From: Clostridiaceae bacterium
GTDB taxonomy: Bacteria > Bacillota > Clostridia > Saccharofermentanales > DTU023
DNA: 6,173 nt
NCBI GenBank assembly: GCA_012800135.1
Contig: JAAZJV010000250.1
Span: forward strand, 1-6,173
Reading direction: 5' to 3'
The stretch's first letter is position 1; every line of letters begins with the position of its first letter. Below the pieces are notes generated by a model. The model ran no database searches. It worked only from the letters and a program-made list of their open reading frames with translations, and was not told the DNA's origin. A program made the translations under genes and the position numbers. Shown here in pieces: positions 1 to 6,173 of this stretch.

Positions 1-2
1 AA

Positions 3-1712
3 ATTGACGCGTTGGGAGGCGAGATGGGGCGCCTTGCCGATGAACACATGATTCAGTTCCGCATGCTCAACGCGAGCAAAGGCCCGGCGGTGAAGTCGCC
101 TCGCGCGCAGATTGATCGCACGGGCTACCAGCGCGGGATGAAACAGGTGCTCGAGTCGGAACCGAATATCCGGCTCATTCAGCAGGAAATCGTCGGCCTT
201 CTCGTGGACAACGGTGCCGTCGAAGGTGTCATTGCGGCAACAGGCTCTCTTTACTGCGCATCTCGTGTCATCCTTTGTCCGGGCACTTTTATGGACGCGG
301 AGGTCATCATCGGCGAATCCGTTTGCTCGTCGGGACCCGATCAACTCGCGCCGTCGCGCGGTCTTGGGGACGCGCTGAAAGCGCTCGGTCTTCCGACGAC
401 GCGTTTCAAGACAGGCACACCGGGACGTTTCCATTTCAGAAGTCTTGACACCGATGAGATGGAATTGCAGCATGCCGACGCCGTTCCGCGGCCTTTTTCA
501 TTCGACAACGAGGACGATCCCTCATGGCAGCCGTTGGCGGAGAAACCATGCTATATCACGTGGACGACACCGGCTACGAAAAAACTCATTGAAGACAATC
601 TTGATCGTTCGCCGCTCTATTCCGGTGTTATCACAGGCATAGGTCCTCGATATTGTCCCTCCATCGAAGATAAAATGGTTAAATTTCCTGATCACGAGCG
701 TCACCATGTTTTTCTTGAGCCAACGGGGCTTGATACGTCGGAAATGTATGCGTCAGGTTTGTCTTCTTCCATGCCGGAAGATGTACAGGCCGGCATCTAT
801 AAAACTGTACCGGGCATGGAGCACGTGGAAGTGATGCGCCCCGCTTACGCCATCGAGTATCTCTTAGTTGATCCGACATCGCTTACGCTCGCTCTTGAGA
901 CGAAAGCTGTGCACGGTCTTTATCTTGCAGGACAGATTAACGGTTCTTCCGGTTACGAAGAAGCTGCCGCGCAGGGACTCATGGCAGGCATCAATGCCGT
1001 TCGCAGTCTTCGCGGAGAATCTCCAATAATTATCGATCGCTCGCAAGCTTATATCGGCGTCCTTATCGACGATCTTGTGACGAAAGGAACGAATGAACCG
1101 TACCGCCTGATGACCTCGCGCGCCGAGTATCGTCTGCTTCTACGCCAAGACAACGCCGACGCCCGATTGACTCCGCTCGGTCGTGAAATCGGGCTCATTT
1201 CAGACGATCGCTGGCATCGTTTTCTTGAAAAACAAAGCGCAATTGAAAAAGAAAAAAGTCGACTACAATCGGTGCGTGTCCCGAGAGACGCACTCTCCGA
1301 CCGCGTGCTGGAGGAAGCGGGGAGCACTCCTCTGAAACACTCCGTCAACCTCCTGTCGCTCATGAAGCGCCCTGAATTGAATTATGACAATTTAACTTTG
1401 TTGGACCCTGATCGCCCTGATCTTGCCGCTTCCGTCCGCGAATGCGTTGAAGTCGACATCCGCTATGAAGGATACATCCGCCTCGAACAGGAGCGCGTCG
1501 ATCGCTTCCGTAAACTCGAACGCCGTCTAATTCCTCAAGAAATCAATTATAAAAAAATTCGCGGTATTCGACTTGAAGCGCGTCAAAAACTCGACAAACG
1601 CCGCCCCGTTTCCCTCGGCCAAGCCAGTCGTATTTCCGGCGTTTCGCCGGCGGATATTCAGGTGCTTCTCGTCTGGCTGGAGCAGCACCATCGCCGGACA
1701 AGCACAACATAA
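3..1712 (+). CDS. mnmG: MnmG (GidA), tRNA uridine-34 5-carboxymethylaminomethyl modification enzyme, 5'-truncated by the window edge
   Basis: The product works with MnmE as an FAD- and folate-dependent complex that installs the (carboxymethyl)aminomethyl group on the wobble uridine of certain tRNAs in the cytoplasm. The frame is open from base 3 and begins IDALGGEMG, which matches about residue 63 of E. coli MnmG. The N-terminal GxGxxG FAD-binding segment and the first catalytic Cys (E. coli Cys47) therefore lie outside the window. Visible landmarks, in fragment numbering, are LNASKGPAV (19-27), GPRYCPSIEDK with Cys218 (bases 654-656, equivalent to E. coli Cys277), GQINGSSGYEEAAAQG (310-325), SRAEYRLLLRQDNAD (372-386), YEGYI (488-492) and LGQASRISGVSPADI (538-552) of the C-terminal MnmE-binding domain. 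The 569 residues present plus about 60 missing equal the usual length. The TTG at base 12 is an internal Leu codon, not a start. rsmG follows 87 bases later, probably in the same operon. Confidence 0.97.
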   Translation: MDALGGEMGRLADEHMIQFRMLNASKGPAVKSPRAQIDRTGYQRGMKQVLESEPNIRLIQQEIVGLLVDNGAVEGVIAATGSLYCASRVILCPGTFMDAEVIIGESVCSSGPDQLAPSRGLGDALKALGLPTTRFKTGTPGRFHFRSLDTDEMELQHADAVPRPFSFDNEDDPSWQPLAEKPCYITWTTPATKKLIEDNLDRSPLYSGVITGIGPRYCPSIEDKMVKFPDHERHHVFLEPTGLDTSEMYASGLSSSMPEDVQAGIYKTVPGMEHVEVMRPAYAIEYLLVDPTSLTLALETKAVHGLYLAGQINGSSGYEEAAAQGLMAGINAVRSLRGESPIIIDRSQAYIGVLIDDLVTKGTNEPYRLMTSRAEYRLLLRQDNADARLTPLGREIGLISDDRWHRFLEKQSAIEKEKSRLQSVRVPRDALSDRVLEEAGSTPLKHSVNLLSLMKRPELNYDNLTLLDPDRPDLAASVRECVEVDIRYEGYIRLEQERVDRFRKLERRLIPQEINYKKIRGIRLEARQKLDKRRPVSLGQASRISGVSPADIQVLLVWLEQHHRRTSTT

Positions 1713-1748
1713 AAAGAGTCAGCCGATGAAATGGCGAGCTGTTTGGCG

Positions 1749-1780
1749 GAATCTTCACTATTCGAAAAAAACGAAGATTC
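1749..1780 (+). promoter_or_regulatory. Hairpin abutting the rsmG ribosome binding site
   Basis: GAATCTTC (1749-1756) and GAAGATTC (1773-1780) form a perfect 8-bp stem around a 16-base, A-rich loop. The stem ends directly before AGAAGGAG (1781-1788), the ribosome binding site for rsmG. There is no U tract after it, so it is not an intrinsic terminator. A role in translation control or mRNA processing between mnmG and rsmG is an inference. The inverted repeat itself is seen directly. Confidence 0.45.
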
Positions 1781-1788
1781 AGAAGGAG
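1781..1788 (+). promoter_or_regulatory. Ribosome binding site that decides the rsmG start
   Basis: AGAAGGAG lies 11 bases before the ATG at 1800. The only earlier in-frame ATG (1731) has no Shine-Dalgarno sequence in front of it. It would also add 23 residues (beginning MASCLAESS) that do not look like RsmG, so 1800 is preferred. Confidence 0.8.
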
Positions 1789-1799
1789 TTAATCGGTTC

Positions 1800-2642
1800 A
1801 TGGATGTTTCTCTTATCGAAAAAGCGGCCAAGCGCGCCGGTATCTCCCTGACGAGCGATCTGGTGCAGAAAACGGCATGTTTTATCGACGTTCTTCTCGA
1901 GGCAAATCAATCCGTCAACCTCACGGCTATTACGGAGCCGACAGACATCGCGACTCGTCATCTTCAGGACAGTTGGATACCTGCGCGCTTCATCGCCGAA
2001 GGCGCCGCAGTCATCGATGTCGGAACAGGTGCCGGATTTCCCGGCATACCGCTTCGCATCGCGCGACCGGATCTCAATATGACCTTGCTCGATGCTTCTG
2101 CTAAGCGCGTCCATTTTCTGGAACGTGTCATTCAAAAGATTTTCGCGGAAGAATTATTAAGCCTTCAGGAAAACATGATGAAACAAGGTGATCTCGATGA
2201 CATAGACTTTTCCGTTGCGGCCTCAAGTCATCTTTCAACATGTTCTCAGATATCCGCAGAAACATCTCATCCTTCATTCATATCATCGCCTATTCCTCGT
2301 GTGATTCATGGCCGCGCGGAGGAGCTGGGACGTGATCCCGACCACCGAGAAAAATACGATGTCGCGATCGCGCGTGCTGTGACAGCGTTGCCCGTTTTAG
2401 CGGAATATTGCCTTCCCTTCGTTCAGTTAGGCGGCCTTTTTATCGCCATGAAGGGGCTCGACGACGAGACCGAAGAAGCTGAACGCGCGATTCATTTACT
2501 TGGCGGTGTGGTTGAAGAAGTTTACCGATATAAGCTCCCTGAGATCGAAGCGTCGTTCTCCCTTGTCATCGTTCGAAAAAAAACGGCAACGTCACTGCGA
2601 TATCCACGGCGCATGGCCGCAATCAAGCGCCGTCCGCTTTAA
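1800..2642 (+). CDS. rsmG: RsmG (GidB), 16S rRNA (guanine-527-N7)-methyltransferase with an internal insertion
   Basis: The product is a SAM-dependent methyltransferase that makes m7G527 in the 530 loop of 16S rRNA. Loss of this enzyme is known to give low-level streptomycin resistance. The 280-residue protein shows FIDVLLEANQSVNLTAITEPTDI (28-50), the SAM-binding motif VIDVGTGAGFPGIPLRI (71-87), the acidic LLDASAKRVHFLE (96-108), HGRAEELGRDPDHREKYD (170-187), ARAVTALPVLAEYCLP (191-206) and a C-terminal RYPRRMAAIKRRPL typical of the family. It is longer than the usual ~210-240 residues. About 47 extra residues, rich in Ser and Asp, sit at roughly 114-165, between the FLE helix and the HGRAEE strand. 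The reading frame stays open, and all methyltransferase motifs are intact, so the gene is probably functional. It is the standard partner of mnmG upstream and probably shares its transcript. Confidence 0.96.
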   Translation: MDVSLIEKAAKRAGISLTSDLVQKTACFIDVLLEANQSVNLTAITEPTDIATRHLQDSWIPARFIAEGAAVIDVGTGAGFPGIPLRIARPDLNMTLLDASAKRVHFLERVIQKIFAEELLSLQENMMKQGDLDDIDFSVAASSHLSTCSQISAETSHPSFISSPIPRVIHGRAEELGRDPDHREKYDVAIARAVTALPVLAEYCLPFVQLGGLFIAMKGLDDETEEAERAIHLLGGVVEEVYRYKLPEIEASFSLVIVRKKTATSLRYPRRMAAIKRRPL

Positions 2643-2864
2643 TACTTTATTCGTATATTTTCTTACTCCGTCTTGTTTTACTTTGAGGTGTAAATCAATT
2701 TTAATCCGACAGGTTTTGCATCAAGAAAGGTTCCGTTTCTTGTCTAAGATCCGTGATCCCTGTGAGGATGTCAAAATAATACTAAAAGTGGAAAACGTAA
2801 TGATTAACGAAGGAAAAGAGTTTCCACTAAATATTACACAAGTACACAACGCTTAAGTTGAAGC
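2643..2864. other. Non-coding AT-rich stretch after rsmG with two inverted repeats
   Basis: I see no gene here. CAAGAAA (2722-2728) and TTTCTTG (2736-2742) form a perfect 7-bp stem with a 7-base loop. AGTGGAAA (2787-2794) and TTTCCACT (2821-2828) are 8-bp inverted arms 26 bases apart. Neither is followed by a run of T, so neither is a convincing terminator for rsmG. The rsmG frame-shadow across this region has no family resemblance I can recognise. I found no trace of the Walker A motif that the downstream ATPase remnant lacks. Confidence 0.5.
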
Positions 2865-2947
2865 AAAATTCAACCGAACAGAATCTCAAAATATTACCGA
2901 ATGAAAAAGTAAAAAACAACCGAATAAGAATTGAAAATATGACCGAT
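2865..2947. repeat. Four direct repeats of AAAATATNACCGAA with an exact 23-bp period
   Basis: The 14-base motif occurs at 2865-2878, 2888-2901, 2911-2924 and 2934-2947, each start 23 bases after the last. Copies read AAAATTCAACCGAA, AAAATATTACCGAA, AAAAAACAACCGAA and AAAATATGACCGAT. The ACCGA core is invariant, while the 9-base spacers differ apart from A-richness. The period is not a multiple of three, so it is not a coding repeat. The positions 23 bp before and after do not carry the motif, so the array has four copies. It resembles an iteron or operator array, with sites about two helical turns apart. It ends just before the first recognisable codons of the ATPase remnant (2955). Its function is unknown. 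Confidence 0.75.
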
Positions 2948-2954
2948 TCATGTT

Positions 2955-3529
2955 ATTTCTACCTTGAGAAAAGATATCAAAGAATACGAAGACGACGAGC
3001 TTGACAATGATACGATCTCAACGTATTTAACTCTCTTTGAAAGATTGTTTTTAATTGATAATCAGAAAGCTTTTTCAACCAATATACGATCATCAACACG
3101 TATTAAGCAGTCTGACAAAAGACATTTTGTAGATCCGTCTTTAGCGATTGCCGTGCTGGGAGCAAGTTATGACGATTTGCTAAATGATTTAAAGACGTTT
3201 GGTTTTATGTTTGAAGCCCTCTGTGAAAGAGACCTAAGAATATATTCGGAGAGCTTAGGAGGAGAACTATATCATTATCAAGATTATAAAAACAGAGAAA
3301 TCGATGCCATTGTTCAATTGCAGGACGGTAGGGGGGAATTTTTGAAATAAAATTAGGAGCAGATGCCATCGATGATGCCGCAAGGGCATTAATAGAGATA
3401 AGAGATGCATTAGGAGCTGAAGGAGCAAAAACTCCGGACGTTTTAGCGGTTATTTGCGGTCTAAGCAGATTTGCTTATCAACGGGAAGACGGTGTTTATG
3501 TTGTACCAATTACCGCGCTGAGATCATGA
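2955..3529 (+). pseudogene. C-terminal remnant of an ATP-binding protein (AAA/DUF4143 type), truncated and frameshifted
   Basis: The remnant begins ISTLRKDIKEYEDDELD and continues with TISTYLTLFERLFLIDNQKAF, KRHFVDPSLAIAVLGAS, DLKTFGFMFEALCERDLRIY and EIDAIVQLQDGR. This is the C-terminal half of the large family of ~400-residue bacterial ATP-binding proteins with a DUF4143 domain. The N-terminal P-loop ATPase half is absent, an in-frame TGA lies at 2940, and there is no ribosome binding site. The first frame stops at 3348-3350. The frame one base back (from 3335) continues GIFEIKLGADAIDDAARALI and ends VYVVPITALRS at 3527-3529, matching the family's normal C-terminus. Adding one T within the six-G run (3331-3336) would restore DGRWGIFEIKLG. 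The EID...EIK pattern resembles the PD-(D/E)XK-like motif proposed for this domain, and the frameshift falls inside it. Codons are AT-rich (AGA, ATA, TTA), unlike the flanking genes, suggesting transfer. The family assignment is from memory. Confidence 0.85.
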
Positions 3530-3699
3530 GTTGCTCGAGCACAGGATTCTTGTGTCTCCGTTGAGGCTTGTCAATTATTAATGCGCTGCCTAAAGGGACA
3601 GTATTTGTCATTGACTTCTTCTCCGGTAAGGGTGCACTAATCTCATAAAGGGGCAAGCTTTTTTTTACTCAAAATCAGACATTTTTGAGGCTCATTTTG
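3530..3699. other. Gap between the ATPase remnant and the gyrA promoter region; no gene seen
   Basis: No convincing open frame. A weak hairpin, GAGCACA (3537-3543) with TGTG-T-CTC (3551-3558, one bulged T), follows the remnant's stop codon but lacks a T tract. A run of eight T (3659-3666) has no GC-rich stem in front of it. CTCAAAA (3668-3674) and TTTTGAG (3683-3689) make a 7-bp stem just upstream of the candidate gyrA -10. I cannot assign a terminator with confidence. Confidence 0.4.
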
Positions 3700-3708
3700 T
3701 GGTAGAAT
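3700..3708 (+). promoter_or_regulatory. Candidate extended -10 promoter for gyrA
   Basis: TGG followed by TAGAAT (3703-3708) fits the extended -10 pattern TGnTATAAT with one mismatch. No good -35 hexamer lies 16-18 bases upstream (the sequence there is CATTTT or similar), as is common for extended -10 promoters. Transcription would start near 3715, giving a leader of about 185 bases before gyrA. This is the best promoter-like match I found in the gap, but it is a weak prediction. Confidence 0.4.
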
Positions 3709-3737
3709 AAAAGGGCAAAAGACCTGAAATCTCGCCG

Positions 3738-3757
3738 TTTTCCGTACTTTTCCGTAA
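3738..3757. repeat. Tandem 10-bp direct repeat in the gyrA leader
   Basis: TTTTCCGTAC (3738-3747) is followed directly by TTTTCCGTAA (3748-3757), 9 of 10 identical. A second pair with the same spacing follows: GCGTTT at 3771 and again at 3781. The T tracts are thus spaced by about one helical turn. They could bend the DNA or bind a protein, or be chance in a T-rich leader. Confidence 0.5.
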
Positions 3758-3848
3758 ACATCAACTGGAAGCGTTTTTGGGCGTTTGCACCTGAACGTCA
3801 GCCTATCTTTGTAAAGTGATAGCGAGCGCGCAGCACACATAAAAACAG

Positions 3849-3881
3849 CAGTGTACGGTCATCGATTTTTGCCGGACACTG
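3849..3881 (+). promoter_or_regulatory. Hairpin in the gyrA leader, just upstream of its ribosome binding site
   Basis: CAGTGT (3849-3854) pairs with ACACTG (3876-3881). After one A/G mismatch, CGG (3856-3858) pairs with CCG (3872-3874). The loop is 13 bases and contains five T in a row. The stem ends 7 bases before AGGAGG. There is no T tract after it, so it is not a terminator. A role in mRNA stability or translation control of gyrA is only an inference. Confidence 0.45.
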
Positions 3882-3888
3882 TATCAAT

Positions 3889-3894
3889 AGGAGG
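3889..3894 (+). promoter_or_regulatory. Ribosome binding site of gyrA
   Basis: A perfect AGGAGG lies 5 bases before the ATG at 3900. It fixes the start and therefore the ~20-residue N-terminal extension of this GyrA. Confidence 0.88.
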
Positions 3895-3899
3895 ATTAT

Positions 3900-6173
3900 A
3901 TGGCTCAAGAGCCGGATATTAAAAACGACTATCATCTTCGTGAAGCGGAGGTCGATGCCGCGTTCCGAAACCCGGACAATCTCGTCATACCGGTAGACCT
4001 TGAAGATGAAATGAAAAAATCGTTCATCGACTATGCGATGAGCGTCATTTCCGACCGGGCTTTGCCGGACGTGCGCGACGGATTAAAACCGGTGCACCGG
4101 CGTATTTTGTATTCTCTTTATACACAGGGTTTCACATGGGATAAACCTTATCGCAAAAGTGCGACGACAGTCGGTGATGTGCTTGGTCGTTTCCATCCGC
4201 ATGGTGATGCCAGCGTATATGACGCACTCGTACGTCTTGCGCAGCCTTTTTCCATGCGATATCCCTTGATAGACGGACAAGGCAACTTCGGATCACGTGA
4301 TGGTGATCCTCCTGCCGCTTACCGCTACACGGAAGCGCGGCTGACACGCATTGCCGGTGAAATGATGGCCGATATCAATAAAGATACGGTCGATTTTCAG
4401 CCGAACTATGACGACCGCCATGTGGAGTCTGTCGTGCTTCCGGCAGGTTTTCCCAACTTGCTTGTCTCAGGCTCGACCGGTATCGCTGTCGGCATGGTGA
4501 CGAACATTCCCCCGCACAATCTACACGAAGTGATTGACGGCACCATCCACTTGATTGACAATCCGGACGCGACGATCGAGGATCTCATGGAGTACATTCC
4601 CGCGCCCGATTTTCCGACCGGCGCCCAAATCATGGGTACGACCGGTACCCGTTCGGCTTATTACCGCGGTCGCGGCAGCATTATCGTGCGCGGTCACGCG
4701 GAGATCGTTCCGTGGCAGACAAACCGTTATCGCATCATCATTCAATCGCTTCCTTACATGGTCAACAAAGCGCGCCTTATCGAACGCATTGCCGACCTCG
4801 TAAAAGATAAGCGTATTGACGGTATCTCCGATGTGCGCGACGAGTCCGACCGTCATGACGAAGTGCGCATTGTTGTCGAACTGAAACGCGACGCGACACC
4901 TGCTGTCGTTCTCAATCAGCTCTATCGCCATACGCAGCTACAGGACTCTTTCAATGCTAATATGGTGGCTCTTGTCCCCGAAGACGGCAAATACGTCCCG
5001 ATGCGTCTGTCTTTGAAAGACATGTTAGCGCAGTTCATCATCCACCAGAAAGAAGTCGTCACGCGCCGAATCACGTTTGATCTCAGCAAGGCTGAAGCTC
5101 GCCTCCATTTAGTTGAAGGGTTGCAGCTTGCGATCGACCATATCGATGAAGTCATCACGATCATCCGTCAGTCCAAAGACGAATCGGAAGCCAAACAAAA
5201 CCTCTGCGCTCGTTTCACTTTTTCGGAGAAACAGGCGCAACACGTTGTGGATATGCGTCTTGGCCGTCTTTCCGGTCTTGAGCGCGACAAACTGGCGGCG
5301 GAGCACGATGAGCTTACCGATCGCATCACGGGCTATAAACATCTCCTTGCCAATGAGACACTTCTTCACGGTCTCATGAAGGACGAACTGCGCGATATCG
5401 CGAATCGATATGGTGATGACCGCCGAACCGAGATACTTCCCGGAGGCGAATTTGAAATAGAAGATGAGGATCTGATCGAAGAAGAGCAAGTCGTCATCGC
5501 AATGACCCGCGCAGGTTACATCAAACGCATGCCTGTCGATGTCTATGAAATTCAGCATCGCGGAGGGCGTGGTATCACCGCCATGCAAACACGGGAAGAC
5601 GACGTCGTCGACACCATACTTACGACTTCGACCCATCAGACGCTCATTTTCTTTACCAATTTTGGGAAATGTTATCGCCTTAAGGGCTACCAGATCCCCG
5701 AGGCGAGTCGTCAGGCTCGAGGCATTGCCATTGTCAACCTTCTGCACCTTGACCCCGACGAGCGCGTCCGCACTTTCTTGCGGGCGGATACACCGAAAGA
5801 CGGCGATTATCTTGTTATCGCGACACGCCAAGGCATGGTGAAGAAAACTGAGCTTTCGGAATACTCCAACATATACAGGAACGGACTGATCGCGATCAAT
5901 TTGCGCGAGGACGACCGCCTGACAAATGTCAGAATCGCCGACGATCACCACGATATCATCCTCGTCACACGCAACGGCATGTCGATCCGTTTCCCCGAGT
6001 CGAGCATCCGTCCGACCGGCCGCAACACTATGGGTGTTCGAGGAATTCGACTCGACGATGATGACGAAGTTATCGGTATGATTACGACCGACCATGACGA
6101 TTCGCTGCTTGTCGTGACTGAAAACGGCTACGGTAAACGCTCCAGACTTGAGGATTATCGTCCTCAGAACCGG
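3900..6173 (+). CDS. gyrA: GyrA, DNA gyrase subunit A, 3'-truncated by the window edge
   Basis: This is the DNA-cleaving subunit of DNA gyrase (A2B2), the type IIA topoisomerase that introduces negative supercoils using ATP hydrolysed by GyrB. It shows [20 protein letters not shown] (42-61), [13 protein letters not shown] (62-74), the quinolone-binding segment [20 protein letters not shown] (96-115), [11 protein letters not shown] (125-135) and RYTEARL with the catalytic Tyr143 (equivalent to E. coli Tyr122). The C-terminal DNA-wrapping beta-pinwheel starts near residue 525. Its GyrA box is QHRGGRG (552-558, bases 5553-5573), a variant of QRRGGKG that supports gyrase over topoisomerase IV. 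Blade repeats begin near 582, 638, 686 and 736. The reading frame runs 758 codons to the last base with no stop; GyrA is usually 800-880 residues, so the end of the pinwheel is missing. The N-terminus is about 20 residues longer than in E. coli. No gyrB lies in the window. Confidence 0.98.
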   Translation, partial: MAQEPDIKNDYHLREAEVDAAFRNPDNLVIPVDLEDEMKKSFIDYAMSVISDRALPDVRDGLKPVHRRILYSLYTQGFTWDKPYRKSATTVGDVLGRFHPHGDASVYDALVRLAQPFSMRYPLIDGQGNFGSRDGDPPAAYRYTEARLTRIAGEMMADINKDTVDFQPNYDDRHVESVVLPAGFPNLLVSGSTGIAVGMVTNIPPHNLHEVIDGTIHLIDNPDATIEDLMEYIPAPDFPTGAQIMGTTGTRSAYYRGRGSIIVRGHAEIVPWQTNRYRIIIQSLPYMVNKARLIERIADLVKDKRIDGISDVRDESDRHDEVRIVVELKRDATPAVVLNQLYRHTQLQDSFNANMVALVPEDGKYVPMRLSLKDMLAQFIIHQKEVVTRRITFDLSKAEARLHLVEGLQLAIDHIDEVITIIRQSKDESEAKQNLCARFTFSEKQAQHVVDMRLGRLSGLERDKLAAEHDELTDRITGYKHLLANETLLHGLMKDELRDIANRYGDDRRTEILPGGEFEIEDEDLIEEEQVVIAMTRAGYIKRMPVDVYEIQHRGGRGITAMQTREDDVVDTILTTSTHQTLIFFTNFGKCYRLKGYQIPEASRQARGIAIVNLLHLDPDERVRTFLRADTPKDGDYLVIATRQGMVKKTELSEYSNIYRNGLIAINLREDDRLTNVRIADDHHDIILVTRNGMSIRFPESSIRPTGRNTMGVRGIRLDDDDEVIGMITTDHDDSLLVVTENGYGKRSRLEDYRPQNR

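Noticed and set aside
1731..1799. An upstream ATG start for rsmG adding 23 residues
   Set aside because: No Shine-Dalgarno sequence precedes it, the extra residues do not resemble RsmG, and the ATG at 1800 has AGAAGGAG at proper spacing.
2500..2856. A 118-codon + strand frame spanning the end of rsmG and the gap
   Set aside because: Its first third overlaps rsmG in another frame, the rest has no family resemblance, and there is no ribosome binding site.
2865..2947. A CRISPR array
   Set aside because: The repeats are only 14 bp, the spacers 9 bp, and no cas gene is present. The geometry fits binding sites better.
2964..3350. A 128-codon TTG-started gene as a stand-alone small protein
   Set aside because: No ribosome binding site, homology extends upstream of the TTG and, in the next frame, past the stop. 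It is a fragment of a larger gene.
3647..3686. An intrinsic terminator at the T8 run (3659-3666)
   Set aside because: No GC-rich stem lies directly before the T run; the nearby CTCAAAA/TTTTGAG stem is on the wrong side of it for the + strand.
3592..3720. Three AAAGGG-containing repeats (3592, 3647, 3710)
   Set aside because: Short, unevenly spaced and variable; within what chance allows in this composition.
5109..6095. A 328-codon open frame on the - strand, opposite gyrA
   Set aside because: It lies wholly inside the clear gyrA coding sequence, has no recognisable motifs and no ribosome binding site I can see. Long antisense frames are common opposite GC-rich coding DNA.

Overview
The window is a piece of bacterial chromosome carrying three conserved housekeeping genes and one broken gene, all on the + strand. 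In order they are: the 3' part of mnmG (tRNA-U34 modification), a complete rsmG (16S rRNA m7G methyltransferase), an AT-rich stretch with a decayed gene fragment, and gyrA (DNA gyrase subunit A), which runs off the right edge. The MnmG, RsmG and GyrA proteins look Firmicutes/Clostridia-like, with strong AGGAGG-type ribosome binding sites. I cannot name a genus from sequence alone.

Layout. Bases 3-1712 are mnmG without its first ~60 codons. Bases 1713-1799 are a short gap with a perfect 8-bp hairpin abutting the rsmG ribosome binding site. Bases 1800-2642 are rsmG, which has an unusual ~47-residue insertion. Bases 2643-2954 hold no gene; they contain two inverted repeats and an array of four 14-bp motifs spaced exactly 23 bp apart. 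Bases 2955-3529 are the C-terminal remnant of an ATP-binding protein of the AAA/DUF4143 type. It has lost its ATPase domain and carries a -1 frameshift inside its DGRWG-FEIK motif. Bases 3530-3899 are the gyrA leader, with a candidate extended -10 promoter, small phased repeats and a hairpin just before a strong AGGAGG. Bases 3900-6173 are gyrA (758 codons present, 3' end missing).

mnmG and rsmG are the classic gidA-gidB pair, usually near the replication origin, and probably share a transcript. gyrA appears to have its own promoter. The DNA between rsmG and gyrA differs in composition from the genes around it (hand counts of single 60-base lines: 23-33% GC in the repeat array and remnant, 52-62% in gyrA and mnmG). 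It looks like an acquired and decaying insertion between core genes. I found no convincing new multi-gene system. The least explained element is the 23-bp-period array beside the truncated ATPase gene.
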